From assembly GCA_963750715.1 (NCBI GenBank), contig CAVVRP010000014.1:62001-126000 (forward strand): 64,000 nt of DNA. Reading direction: 5' to 3'. The notes beneath the pieces are model-generated. The model saw only the letters and a program-made list of their open reading frames with translations, had not been told where the DNA came from and ran no database searches. Below are positions 52,594 to 61,288 of the stretch, piece by piece; positions within the stretch are counted from its first letter, which is position 1, and each line of letters opens with the position of its first letter. The translations under genes and the position numbers were made by a program. Origin of the DNA: JAGVSR01 sp963750715 (GTDB lineage: Bacteria; Pseudomonadota; Alphaproteobacteria; Rhizobiales; Hyphomicrobiaceae).

Positions 52594-54291
52594 CTACCGC
52601 GTCGTGACCTGGCAGTCATAGCCCTGCGGTCGAAGGATGTTGCACAGGCGGCCGGGTTCGGCGGCGCTGGCATAGGGCCCGACAGTCACGCGGTAGACCG
52701 TGCCCATTCCGCCGAAGATGGACCCGTCGGTCCCCGTATCCACCTCGGGTGTGGCACCGCGCAGGCTTGCCCCGTGCTTGCTCTGGAACGTCTGAGCGGC
52801 CTGCTCGGCTTCAGCCCGCGTCGCAAGTGCCGCGACCTGAAGGCGATATGACCCGGCGGAAGGCGTGCTCGCGGCGGGCAAACCCGCAACTGCAGCAGTA
52901 GCGGTCCCCGTTACCGGGCTTGCCGCCGGAATCGCGGCCACCGACGTAGGCGGGCTGGGCGCGTGCGTGCCTGCGACGTTGCCACCAAAGAAGCTTCCGA
53001 TTGACTGACCCGCATTGCCGGCGGCGAGAGGTTCCGGCTCGGGTGTGTTGGCCGTCGACGTGCCTGTTTGCGCCAGCACGACTGGCGTCGGCTTCAGTTC
53101 CCTCGGCGTCCATGCGGGAACTACGGGTGTCACGGCCGCTGCCGCAGGAGCTTGCCGATAAGCCGGAGCGGCTTCGCTTTTCGACGTCTGCACGTTCCAC
53201 GCCGCAATCGGGGCGGACGTCGTCACAGGTGTTGCAGGCGCCGAGCTGACCTCGGTTGCTGTCGAGAATGGCGCGGGATTGGTAACCGGCACGCTCGGAA
53301 TAGCTGGCGCGCCTGGACTGGTGTTTGAGGCAGACGCGACCACGCTCGTCTGGCCGTGCCAATCCGGGGCTGAACCAGCCGGACCAGCAGATACCGCGCC
53401 AGTCTCCACGGGAGACGACGAACCGCTCGTGACGGACGAGCCTGAAAACAGGCCAGCAAAGAAACTGCTGGTCACCTGGACGGCGTTGCTGATGGGTGCT
53501 GCGGCATTCGCCTGGGGTTCCGCCTGCTTTTCTGCCTGCGAAATCTGCTCCGGTGGCTTTGGAGCCGAAGGCTCCGCCGGCAGCGTTGGCTTGGCAGCCA
53601 TCGCGGCAACGGCCACGGATGTCGGTAACGACGCGGCCGGAGGAGTTGGCGCGCTCGGAGCTGCCGGCAGCGGCTGAGCGCTCCAGTAGAATGGAGCAAC
53701 CGCCGCAGAGCTGGCGAGGGATGGTGGCGACGGTTCGGCTGGCGAACTTGGAGCTGCCGCGCCCTGCAACGGCTGCGCGCTCCAGGTCGATGGCGCTGCC
53801 GCCACGACTGGAGACGGTGCGGGGCTTGTAGGCGGCATTGGGGCCACGCTGGAAACAGCAGCAGCGACCGGCGCGGCGCGATCACCGAGGCCAGCCTCGC
53901 GATAGGCGGCCTGCCGCTGCCCGATTGCGGCTGCGCGATCCGCGTCCGACAAACCACCCTTCAGCCATATCGCAGAGGCCAGATCGGAAATAGCCTGCGT
54001 GGAGTTGCCTCGGATACGATGAGCGACACCGCGGTAATAGAACGCCTTGGCCATTTGTGGCGGAGGCAGTCCGCCGGACGATAGGGCCGTCGACAGTGAC
54101 GTGATCGCAGGACCCAGTTTGCCCGCTTCATAGGCCTTCACTCCCGCCTCATAGGCCTCGAGAGCAACCTTCGAGGAATCTTCGGACGCCTTGCGAGGCG
54201 AAGTCGCGACTTGCTGCGCCAGAGCTGGCTGCGCGGCAGTCAGAAGAAAAGCGGACAGTCCCGCAAGGACACCTGTGCGAACGGCGAACAT
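52594..54291 (-). CDS. Secreted TPR/SPOR-domain envelope protein
   Basis: A 565-residue exported protein with a signal peptide (VLAGLSAFLLTAAQPALAQ). TPR-like helices follow (about residues 40-150: AYEAGVKAYEAGKLGPAITSL; AFYYRGVAHRIRGNSTQAISDL), then about 330 residues of low-complexity Ala/Pro/Ser-rich linker, then a C-terminal SPOR domain (YRLQVAALATRAEAEQAAQTF ... YRVTVGPYASAAEPGRLCNIL). SPOR domains bind denuded septal glycans, so it probably acts at division sites. I start at 54291 to give a normal signal peptide; an ATG 12 codons earlier also fits. Confidence 0.86.
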   Translation of the reverse strand: MFAVRTGVLAGLSAFLLTAAQPALAQQVATSPRKASEDSSKVALEAYEAGVKAYEAGKLGPAITSLSTALSSGGLPPPQMAKAFYYRGVAHRIRGNSTQAISDLASAIWLKGGLSDADRAAAIGQRQAAYREAGLGDRAAPVAAAVSSVAPMPPTSPAPSPVVAAAPSTWSAQPLQGAAAPSSPAEPSPPSLASSAAVAPFYWSAQPLPAAPSAPTPPAASLPTSVAVAAMAAKPTLPAEPSAPKPPEQISQAEKQAEPQANAAAPISNAVQVTSSFFAGLFSGSSVTSGSSSPVETGAVSAGPAGSAPDWHGQTSVVASASNTSPGAPAIPSVPVTNPAPFSTATEVSSAPATPVTTSAPIAAWNVQTSKSEAAPAYRQAPAAAAVTPVVPAWTPRELKPTPVVLAQTGTSTANTPEPEPLAAGNAGQSIGSFFGGNVAGTHAPSPPTSVAAIPAASPVTGTATAAVAGLPAASTPSAGSYRLQVAALATRAEAEQAAQTFQSKHGASLRGATPEVDTGTDGSIFGGMGTVYRVTVGPYASAAEPGRLCNILRPQGYDCQVTTR

Positions 54292-54429
54292 GAAGTATCC
54301 CCAACGTCGTTTGCCAAACGCCGACACAGCCGAATCCGGACCGAATCAGCCTGTTCAAGCGTCGGAAAACTAGGCATCGCTGGCAAGGCAGTTCTCCGAT
54401 TTTCCACCGTCTCCTTGCATCGGACCGTG

Positions 54430-55030
54430 CGTAGGCGCGCTCCTGCTGTTTGAGCGGGATGTCCTTGGGCAGATCGAGCCTGAACTTGACGCGGTCATAG
54501 GCCGTCCAGCGCGGGGTCGGGATTTCCAGAACTCGAGCGTAGTAGAAGGCCTTCAGCTTTGGATCGAAGTCAGGATCGGTCCAAACCGTGCCGAGTTCGG
54601 GCGCTCCGATCGTATTCGTCCAACTCGGGATCGAGAGATCCACCGTATCGCCGACCGGCGGCAGCCTGCCGTCGGCGCCTGGCTTACGGTCGCCTGACCA
54701 GGCAACGTCGTGGTCCTTCTCCTGAGCCTTGCCGTCCTTGTCGAGCCAGCCCTTGATGATCTGGATGCGGTCGAGGTCTGCGCCGTCGGGATCGCGCAAG
54801 GCATAGACCCGGAAACCCGGCGCCGGTCGCAGCCGTGAGATCGCCCCCCATCGGCACACCCTTAGTGTAACCGACGATCAGGACCAGATCGCGGCGCTTC
54901 TCGCCATCCATGGAGAAGTCGAACCTGCCGAAGAGACGCACCCTCATGCGCGGCCCGGTGGTCGCATAAACCTCGCGCCGCTGCATGGCGTCCCAGATCG
55001 CCGTTCGCGAATTCTCCTCGGCCCGACGGA
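54430..55030 (-). pseudogene. C-terminal remnant of a DUF3604 protein, truncated and frameshifted
   Basis: The minus strand encodes EENSRTAIWDAMQRREVYATTG then GKR-type spacer and GYTKGVPMGGDL, and, after a frame change near 54830, RVYALRDPDGADLDRIQIIK, GTVWTDPDFDPKLKAFYYAR and LPKDIPLKQQERAY. These are successive conserved blocks at the end of DUF3604 proteins (usually about 600 residues). The first two thirds are missing, there is no start codon in context, and the usual last residues are gone. It is therefore a decayed fragment upstream of the SPOR gene. Confidence 0.82.
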
Positions 55031-55549
55031 TTGGAAAGAAAAATTACCTTAGCCAACGGCCCAATCATCGCATAATTAGAAGTGGGCGAGCGGCCGGTTT
55101 TTCTGCTCTAGATCACAATTCCGCCAACGGCGATCGGCGTCCGCACTACGTCCGGGGCTTATGCAGTCCTCTGAGTTATTCACCTTTTTGGCGGCTCGCG
55201 ACTTATGACGTCAAATCACGTGACGTCTTCAATCACGCCAATGAAAAAGATCGAGACGTCCTCGCACCGCAGGATTTTCACCCTCGCATTGAGTTAAAGT
55301 CACAATGTTTCAAGCGTGCTTTAGTGTCTAATCGGCTCCGGCGGTATAGAACTGGATGCAGATATCATGAGGACATTCCATGACCAGCCGGGCCAATTTG
55401 CACCTGATCTTCGCAGCCGCTGCCCTTGCCATCATGCGACACCTGCTCGTGCAATCGATTGCATTCGAGGGCATCAGCGGTTTCTTCGGTCGATTATCGG
55501 CTAAGTCAGCTTTGAAGTTCTCCAGGAGCTATGTGGGAAAGGCGGCAAG
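55031..55549. other. Intergenic region, no supported gene
   Basis: About 520 bases. A 71-codon frame (55380-55595) has hydrophobic residues but overlaps the next gene in another frame and has no family signature. An inverted repeat built from two GACGTC palindromes lies at 55207-55227. The AT content is raised, as in a promoter region. Confidence 0.5.
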
Positions 55550-55846
55550 ATGGAATCCGAAGACAAGAACATGGGACAATCTGTGCCTGCACTAGGCAAC
55601 CCCGACACGTGGAAGCGCGGGCTCACTATGCTCGTCTTCATTTTTGCATTCGGCGTGGGTCAGAGCCTCTTGTACTTGACAGCCCTGATTCAGTTCCTCT
55701 GGCTTTTGTTTGCAAAAGAACCGAACAGACTTCTAGCGGGGTTCGGCAAATCGCTGGCGCTTTGGCTTGCTGAGACTGCAAGGTTTCTGTGCTGCGCCAC
55801 AGAAGAAAAGCCGTTCCCTTGGACAGCCTGGCCAAGGGCTGACTGA
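55550..55846 (+). CDS. DUF4389 membrane protein
   Basis: A 98-residue inner-membrane protein matching DUF4389. The sequence NPDTWKRGLTMLVFIFAFGV opens two hydrophobic helices (GQSLLYLTALIQFLWLLFA), followed by the family end RFLCCATEEKPFPWTAWP. The function of the family is unknown; some members are linked to lipase-related contexts. It stands alone on the plus strand, next to small Cys- or His-rich peptide genes. Confidence 0.88.
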   Translation: MESEDKNMGQSVPALGNPDTWKRGLTMLVFIFAFGVGQSLLYLTALIQFLWLLFAKEPNRLLAGFGKSLALWLAETARFLCCATEEKPFPWTAWPRAD

Positions 55847-55928
55847 AGCTTCGAGCGTCACTGGATGGTGCGCACGCTAAACCCGGACATTATTCTGGGT
55901 ACTGGGTGGGCTGGTCGTAGCAGTCGGC

Positions 55929-56114
55929 TTGACAGTCTCGTCTGTTGGAACGGCTGAGGCCGCGCCGCTTCCTGCTGCAGCGACTACAATGCTCTATGAT
56001 GGCGGCTCACTCGCGACCCCGGTCCATTGTAGGGCATATCGTCATTGCCATCGTCGCTGCTGGTGGCGCAATGGTATTCGCCGGTGCGGTAGCTTCTGCC
56101 ACCGCTGCGGTTAG
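55929..56114 (+). CDS. Small Cys-rich exported peptide, start uncertain
   Basis: The frame encodes an apparent signal peptide tail (LGGLVVAVGLTVSSVGTAEA) and a mature peptide with HCRAYRHCHRRCWWRNGIRRC and CHRCG, rich in Cys, His and Arg. The first usable codon is TTG at 55929, which cuts the signal peptide; upstream the frame meets a stop at about 55880 without an ATG. The original start may have been lost by a frameshift. The CWWRNGIRRC motif resembles CWWRDGHRHC in the peptide at 56871. A GC-rich hairpin follows the stop. Confidence 0.4.
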   Translation: MTVSSVGTAEAAPLPAAATTMLYDGGSLATPVHCRAYRHCHRRCWWRNGIRRCGSFCHRCG

Positions 56115-56134
56115 CCAGCCGAGCAAATACACAA

Positions 56135-56163
56135 GAACGGCGGCTCCGCAAGGGCCGCCGTTC
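56135..56163 (+). terminator. GC-rich hairpin after Cys-rich peptide gene
   Basis: Arms GAACGGCGGC and GCCGCCGTTC pair perfectly over 10 bp with a nine-base loop, 21 bases after the stop codon. Only weak T content follows, so termination may be inefficient. Hairpins of this GGCGGC/GCCGCC type commonly end transcripts in these bacteria. Confidence 0.6.
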
Positions 56164-56520
56164 TCAAATGGAGCGCGAATGGGATAGTCGTCCCCAGTCC
56201 GCTTTGCTAAATTGGGCTCCAAAGGCAACCTAGTCCAGCCTAATCCTGATTGAGAGCAGATCCAAAACAAGCTCCGCTCATCTCATGGATGCCGCCGAAA
56301 AGCGTTAGACACGCCCAAGTTCGCTCGCCAATAGCGAGCGAACCCCTGCCGGACACTTCGACATGTGTCCAAGGAGGCGGGGGAGTGTGCGAGGACATCT
56401 CGGTCGATTTTCCTATTGGCATGTGACGGCGCGTTAGCGTTCAGCAAATCAACTCTCGAGTTGAATACCGCCCCAGAGGCTGCAGAACAATATCGCGACT
56501 TCACTCGGCGGAGACCCAAC
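56164..56520. other. Intergenic region, no supported gene
   Basis: About 355 bases. Overlapping short frames exist on both strands, but none has a ribosome binding site, domain or signal peptide that I can defend. Confidence 0.5.
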
Positions 56521-56718
56521 TCAACGATCTCTTCCCGGAACTGCGGGTCTCTCTTTCCGAATTCCCATATCGCGGCGAAAAAAGGCCGTAAGATCGGGGC
56601 CGCTTCTCGCAATCAAGGCCCGTTCACTCAAGCTGAGTGCATTCCACTGCCTTTGGAGGGCGGTGATCCGTCTAAGCTCGTCGTGGATCTTATGCTCAGA
56701 ATTCTTGTTCGTCTGCAC
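56521..56718 (-). CDS. Possible small charged helical protein
   Basis: A GTG at 56718 preceded by GAGAGG gives a 65-residue product (MQTNKNSEHKIHDELRRITALQ...) with a coiled-coil-like helix and a basic tail. The helix LQRQWNALSLSERALIAR looks like real coding sequence. The frame stays open upstream, but there the composition becomes Arg/Ser/Pro-rich and implausible. No family is recognised. Confidence 0.4.
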   Translation of the reverse strand: MQTNKNSEHKIHDELRRITALQRQWNALSLSERALIARSGPDLTAFFRRDMGIRKERPAVPGRDR

Positions 56719-56870
56719 GCGCAACCTCTCTGACAGTTCATGGACAGGCAAGGAACCGCTACTGCTCCAGCGTGGGAATGGCGAAATGGTGTTCCGATTT
56801 TGCGGAGAAACCAGACGGGTCGGAACGTGTCTGCGAGCCGACCCGGCTGATATAGCAAGTCCGCGAAGCC

Positions 56871-57059
56871 TTACCACCAACGGCAGTGCCGATGACCATC
56901 GCGCCACCAGCAATGATGATGATCATGATGGTATCCATGGTGATAGTAACCATGATGAAGATTGTCGTGATGAGTGTCGTAGGTATGAGCATCAGCGGCC
57001 AGCGACAGTCCACTCGACATCGCGAGGGCCAAGCCGAGAACGGCTAGCGACTTCTTCAT
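56871..57059 (-). CDS. Small His-rich exported peptide
   Basis: A 62-residue protein with a clear signal peptide (MKKSLAVLGLALAMSSGLSLAADA) and a mature part made of His, Tyr, Trp and Cys (HHGYYHHGYHHDHHHCWWRD, ending CRWW). AAGGGAAG lies about 9 bases before the ATG. Short exported peptides with HCWWR..HRHC motifs are common in Rhizobiales and are of unknown function; metal binding is likely from composition. It shares the CWWRxGxRxC motif with the peptide at 55929. Confidence 0.7.
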   Translation of the reverse strand: MKKSLAVLGLALAMSSGLSLAADAHTYDTHHDNLHHGYYHHGYHHDHHHCWWRDGHRHCRWW

Positions 57060-57610
57060 GGGTCAATTCTTCCCTTGTTCTCTTTCAGCCGAGGCTGCCG
57101 ACCATCGGTAAACCCCGAGTTGAAGCAACCTGCGCTTGTGAACTCACCTGGATTTGTCTTGCAGCATACTATTCCGTAAGGATCGGGCCCCGGGATTTCA
57201 CCAACACGTTCCGGCATCCCGTTGCCGGGATTGCAACACTTTCTCCAGGGCACCCATCGTCGGACTGGCTGGTGCAGCGATCGATCCACGAGCCTGATAT
57301 CAGGCCGCTTTGACCTGCACCCAGACCTCAAATTTCATTGCAGAATGACCGCCAAATTTGACAAGCGGCAATAGTAGACGCCCGCATCACAATGCGGAAG
57401 ATTGGGGCTCTTGCCGAACAGGATCAGGGCGGGCTGGGCCAAGAGGGTGTTCGACGAGTAAGAGGCCCTTGTCAGGTTCAGGGGCTTCTCTTTTTCAGTC
57501 TCGAGAGCGAGAGCGCGGCGCACCGCAAACTGGCGTAGCGCCATGAATTGAGCCACAGGCCGGACGCAAAAGTCTTGAGGTACTTCGGACGAAGCGAGCA
57601 CATCCCAGCG
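57060..57610. other. Intergenic region between His-rich peptide and patatin
   Basis: About 550 bases. Two minus-strand open frames (57056-57331 and 57335-57601) have no ribosome binding site, signal peptide or domain. Their composition looks like decayed rather than active coding sequence. No terminator with a T-run was seen. Confidence 0.5.
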
Positions 57611-58675
57611 CTACAAAAACCGCTGCTCGATGTCGACGGACGATTGATTTCCTAATTTGTCGAAATGATCTCGTAGAAAGTCGTCTGCCTTGCGACGGCC
57701 AAGCTCAAACATCCGCGTCAGGAAGCTCCATTCGACATTGACTTTGCTGGAAACACCGAGGCTGCGCAGCTCTTGCTCGGCATCAATACAATGCATGAAC
57801 ACCTTTTTCAGGCGACCTTCATCGTTGAAGCCCCTATCGATCATGCGGGTTACGAATGCAATAGCTCGCATCTCGCGCATCAAACTCGAGTTGAAACTCA
57901 GAGTATTGATCCTATCCATGATGGTTTGCGCGCTCCTTGGCACCTCGTCGGTTTGTATGGGGTTGATCATGATGAGGACGACGTCGGGCGAGTGGCAGTT
58001 ATAGATCAGTGGAAAGATCGGCGGATTACCCATGTAGCCGCCGTCCCAATAGTATGCGCCGTCGATCTCGATGGCCTGGAAAACAGTTGGTAGACACGCA
58101 GATGCCAGGACCGTATCGACCGTCATCTCTGAACGTTCAAACACGCGCAGGCGGTTGGTCGTGACATTGCTCGCGCTTGTGAAAAGCTTGACGCTGCTCG
58201 CACGGCGAAGCTGTTCGAAGTCTATTTGGTCGGTGAGAATTTCGCGTAATGGATTATAGTTGCCAAGGTTCGTCTGATATGGAGACATCATTCGCGAGAG
58301 CAAATCCATCATCAGCCAGGCTGGCGAATAGTCCATGCTGCCTGGATTGATCCACCGATCGAGCCACGATGGCCGCAAGACGGAATACGCGCCCTTCTCG
58401 GAGACAGCCGTCCAAAACCTCCGTAGCGCGGCTCGAGCCCCTTCGTTGCCCCCTTGCACCAAGCCATAGGCGGTAATGACTGCGTTCATCGCTCCTGCGC
58501 TTGTGCCAACTATCCCCTCAGGAGAGACTCGGCCATCCTCGAGCAATCGGTCGATGGCTCCCCAGGCAAACGCGCCGTGCGACCCGCCGCCCTGAATAGC
58601 AAGATTTATAAGCTTGGGTTCGGCGTGCTTGCGTCCGACTTGTTGAGCCATGGCTGTACTCGTATCGAGATGCAC
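57611..58675 (-). CDS. Patatin-like phospholipase (second)
   Basis: A 354-residue patatin-family hydrolase. The oxyanion loop is IQGGGSHGAFAWG (about residue 28), the serine elbow is GTSAGAMNAV (about 58), and the Asp is in YYWDGGYMGNPP (about 208). Unlike the first patatin of this window it has the classical GTSAG elbow. The C-terminal part (SKVNVEWSFLTRMFELGRRK, then ADDFLRDHFDKLG) is typical of the poly-hydroxybutyrate-cluster patatins of alphaproteobacteria. The start may be the ATG at 58675 or the one 8 codons later (MAQQVG). No phb gene is adjacent. Confidence 0.88.
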   Translation of the reverse strand: MHLDTSTAMAQQVGRKHAEPKLINLAIQGGGSHGAFAWGAIDRLLEDGRVSPEGIVGTSAGAMNAVITAYGLVQGGNEGARAALRRFWTAVSEKGAYSVLRPSWLDRWINPGSMDYSPAWLMMDLLSRMMSPYQTNLGNYNPLREILTDQIDFEQLRRASSVKLFTSASNVTTNRLRVFERSEMTVDTVLASACLPTVFQAIEIDGAYYWDGGYMGNPPIFPLIYNCHSPDVVLIMINPIQTDEVPRSAQTIMDRINTLSFNSSLMREMRAIAFVTRMIDRGFNDEGRLKKVFMHCIDAEQELRSLGVSSKVNVEWSFLTRMFELGRRKADDFLRDHFDKLGNQSSVDIEQRFL

Positions 58676-59007
58676 CCCTATTTAGGTCGCAGGGTCGAAC
58701 CTTTTTGCCCTGGAAGAGGTGCTCCGGACGCGGGGACGACCTAGAACCACCTCCCAACATACCGAGACGCGAGTGCGGGTCGACGTCTCGGCTCGGGGAG
58801 TTCTGAGAGCTGCATGACTAAAGAATTCTGAATAGAAAGAATATGACATACCACATGGAATATGTTGGCGCCCACAGCCGTTATAATCTTCGACTCGCAT
58901 GCAATTCAACTAGGGCCCGCAGACTCGCCTCTGTCGGTCACGTTCAAGCGATGTTCTCTCACTCACGCGCGCCACAACGCGACCACGTTGACGTGATGGG
59001 CTGAAGC
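58676..59007. other. Intergenic region between divergent patatin and bactofilin genes
   Basis: About 330 bases with AT-rich stretches (58800-58870) suitable for two divergent promoters. No gene or named site is supported. Confidence 0.5.
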
Positions 59008-59541
59008 ATGGTGTCAAAACAAAATGTGCAAATGGAGTTTGTCATCATGGCTGGTAATCCGCTGCCGACCCAGAACCCCACCATGCTATCGACGGGGCAA
59101 GGACCGCGGCTCGCGTTAAGCGCGTCAATGGCGTCACCATTCGGGCCTGCAGCAACGATAGGTACATCAGTCATTGGAACTGACCTCACAATTCTCGGCC
59201 AGAACATCGCCATCATTTCCCAGAACCGACTTCAGATTGATGGCGATGTTCGCGGTGACGTCAACGGCAAACAGGTCACCATAAGTGCAGACGGCTCCGT
59301 GACCGGCACGGTCTCCGCCGAGCAAATCGAAGTTCACGGTGGTGTCAAGGGAGCCATCAGAGCAGCCGTGGTCGTGCTACACCCTACGGCGCAAGTGGAT
59401 GCGGAAATCCTCCATCAAACGATATCCATTGCAGAAGGAGCGCAAGTCGAAGGCCGCTTGCGCAAATCAAGAGATGAGGACGAATTGATACCCAATCTCG
59501 ACGCCAACTCGTATTCGCCCAAAACAGCGTCTCCGGTCTGA
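59008..59541 (+). CDS. Bactofilin (polymer-forming cytoskeletal protein)
   Basis: A 177-residue protein with a flexible N-terminus and a right-handed beta-helix core from about residue 50 to 160: SVIGTDLTILGQNIAIISQN, LQIDGDVRGDVNGKQVTISA, GTVSAEQIEVHGGVKGAIRA. These repeats are the bactofilin pattern. Bactofilins polymerise without nucleotide at the inner membrane and place cell-wall or stalk machinery. The start could also be the ATG at 59047 (MAGNPLPTQ), which has GGAG about 11 bases upstream. No M23 peptidase partner is next to it. It converges on fdh. Confidence 0.88.
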   Translation: MVSKQNVQMEFVIMAGNPLPTQNPTMLSTGQGPRLALSASMASPFGPAATIGTSVIGTDLTILGQNIAIISQNRLQIDGDVRGDVNGKQVTISADGSVTGTVSAEQIEVHGGVKGAIRAAVVVLHPTAQVDAEILHQTISIAEGAQVEGRLRKSRDEDELIPNLDANSYSPKTASPV

Positions 59542-59621
59542 TTCAGACATTGGCACCGTCGGAAGCTGCGGTGAGATCCCTTGGGCGTGCCTTCCGTCCT
59601 GTCGTTAAGCGAAGATACCGG

Positions 59622-60824
59622 CTAGGCCCGCTTGTAGCGCGCAGCCTCTTCTGAGCCTTTGGTTGCGTCCCCGGCGCTGTAGGAGTGCGCGCCGGTGCCG
59701 GCCAGTTTTCCGCCCTCAACGATGAGGTACTCAGGCCGTATCGGCTTCTTGTCGAACCAGCACTCGAGTATCTCGCGCACCCCAGCCGCATACCGCGCCT
59801 GGGCAGACAGCGACGTTCCCGCGGTATGCGGCGTCATGCCGTGATGCGGCATGGTCCGCCAGGGATGATCCCGCGGAGCTGGCTGCGGGAACCAAACATC
59901 GCCGGCATATCCAGCAAGCTGCCCTGTCTTGAGCGCGCGGACGATGGCGTCTCGATCGCAGATCTTGGCGCGTGCCGTATTCACGATATAGGCGCCGCGC
60001 TTCATCTTGGCGATCAGAGCATCATTGAACATGTGCTCGGTTTCCGGATGCAATGGAGCGTTGATCGTGACCACGTCGCAGACCTTGACCATCGACGCGA
60101 CGTTTGCGTGGAACTTGACGCCCAGTTCCTTCTCGACATCAAGCGGTAAACGGTGGCGATCGGTGTAGTGCAATTTGACATCGAATGGCTTTAGCCGGCG
60201 CAACACAGCAAGGCCTATCCGTCCGGCTGCCACGGTTCCCACATGCATGCCTTCAAGATCGTACGATCTGGCGGCGCAATCGGCGATGTTCCAGCCTCCA
60301 TTGACGACCCACTGATACGACGGAATGTAGTTGCGCACGAGGGACAGGATCATCATGAGGACATGCTCGGACACACTGATGCTGTTGCAGTATGTCACCT
60401 CGGCTACGGTGATGCTCCGATCCATAGCTGCTGCGAGATCGACATGGTCCGATCCAATACCGGCAGTGATGGCGAGTTTTAGCTTTTTGGCCTTGGCGAT
60501 CCGCTCTGCCGTCAGATAGGCAGGCCAGAAAGGTTGAGAGATCACGACGTCTGCGTCGACGAGCTCTTTTTCGAAGACGGAATTCGGACCATCCTTGTCG
60601 GATGTGACGACCAGAGTGTGGCCCTTGGACTCTAGGAATTTGCGGAGGCCCAGCTCGCCCGACACACTACCGAGCAGCGCCCCGGGCTTGAAATCAATCG
60701 CCTGGGGCGTCGGCAGCGTCTGGCCACCCGGATAGCGGTCAAGCTTGGGAACATCAGCGCGAGCATAGGACTTTGGATATCCGTCGACCGGATCATCGTA
60801 CAGGACGCAAACGATTTTCGACAT
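59622..60824 (-). CDS. fdh: NAD+-dependent formate dehydrogenase
   Basis: A 400-residue D-2-hydroxyacid-dehydrogenase-type formate dehydrogenase that oxidises formate to CO2 with NAD+. It matches the Pseudomonas sp. 101 enzyme almost throughout: QPFWPAYLTAERIAKAK, TAGIGSDHVDL, VTYCNSISVSEH (Asn that binds formate), VGTVAAGRIG (NAD site), YTDRHRLP (Asp giving NAD specificity), NTARAKICDRDA (Arg catalytic) and MTPHTAGTS (His). In the Arg segment the residue after Arg is Ala, where the reference has Gly. GGGAGAGGAG precedes the ATG at 60824. It supplies NADH from formate, as in methylotrophs. Confidence 0.95.
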   Translation of the reverse strand: MSKIVCVLYDDPVDGYPKSYARADVPKLDRYPGGQTLPTPQAIDFKPGALLGSVSGELGLRKFLESKGHTLVVTSDKDGPNSVFEKELVDADVVISQPFWPAYLTAERIAKAKKLKLAITAGIGSDHVDLAAAMDRSITVAEVTYCNSISVSEHVLMMILSLVRNYIPSYQWVVNGGWNIADCAARSYDLEGMHVGTVAAGRIGLAVLRRLKPFDVKLHYTDRHRLPLDVEKELGVKFHANVASMVKVCDVVTINAPLHPETEHMFNDALIAKMKRGAYIVNTARAKICDRDAIVRALKTGQLAGYAGDVWFPQPAPRDHPWRTMPHHGMTPHTAGTSLSAQARYAAGVREILECWFDKKPIRPEYLIVEGGKLAGTGAHSYSAGDATKGSEEAARYKRA

Positions 60825-61288
60825 GGCTGGAACTCCTCTCCCTACCAAATTGAGAAGAGGCCGACTCACTCAGAAGAGGCGCAAAGCCGCATGCGCGTTG
60901 CCATAGCTACAGCCGCTTGTCCCAAATACTCTCGAAGCGCCTCACCTATGCGCCCGCATGTCATCCTATGTAGTGTCGCTAGCCGCCAATTTCGAGATCC
61001 AGCCTCGATATTTTCCGATCTCTGCACGTGGGTGATGATGTGGTGTCCGCCTTGAGAGCAGCCGGCACTCACAATCTACATGAAGCGCGTGGGCCTGCAT
61101 GGAGCGCATGGGCGCACGGTATTTACCGGCCGAAATGCGTTTCAGGCCGACTTGAATTCAGCGCGCCGCGAGCGCATGTTTGTGCTGGCTGCGCTGCGTC
61201 GTCTCGCCGTCTGCATTGAAGAATGGGCGCCCGGTTTCTGAATTGGCGACGCGAGTGCTCCGCCATCGGCTCCGGAGGACGTGTCAAG
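60825..61288. other. Intergenic region between fdh and DUF2189 gene
   Basis: About 460 bases between divergent genes. Short frames on both strands lack ribosome binding sites and look random. No operator or box is named. Confidence 0.5.

Noticed and set aside
55380..55595. 71-codon plus frame with hydrophobic residues
   Set aside because: It overlaps DUF4389 in another frame and has no family likeness.
57056..57601. Two minus-strand frames before the patatin
   Set aside because: They lack ribosome binding sites and domains; they may be remnants, but nothing supports a call.
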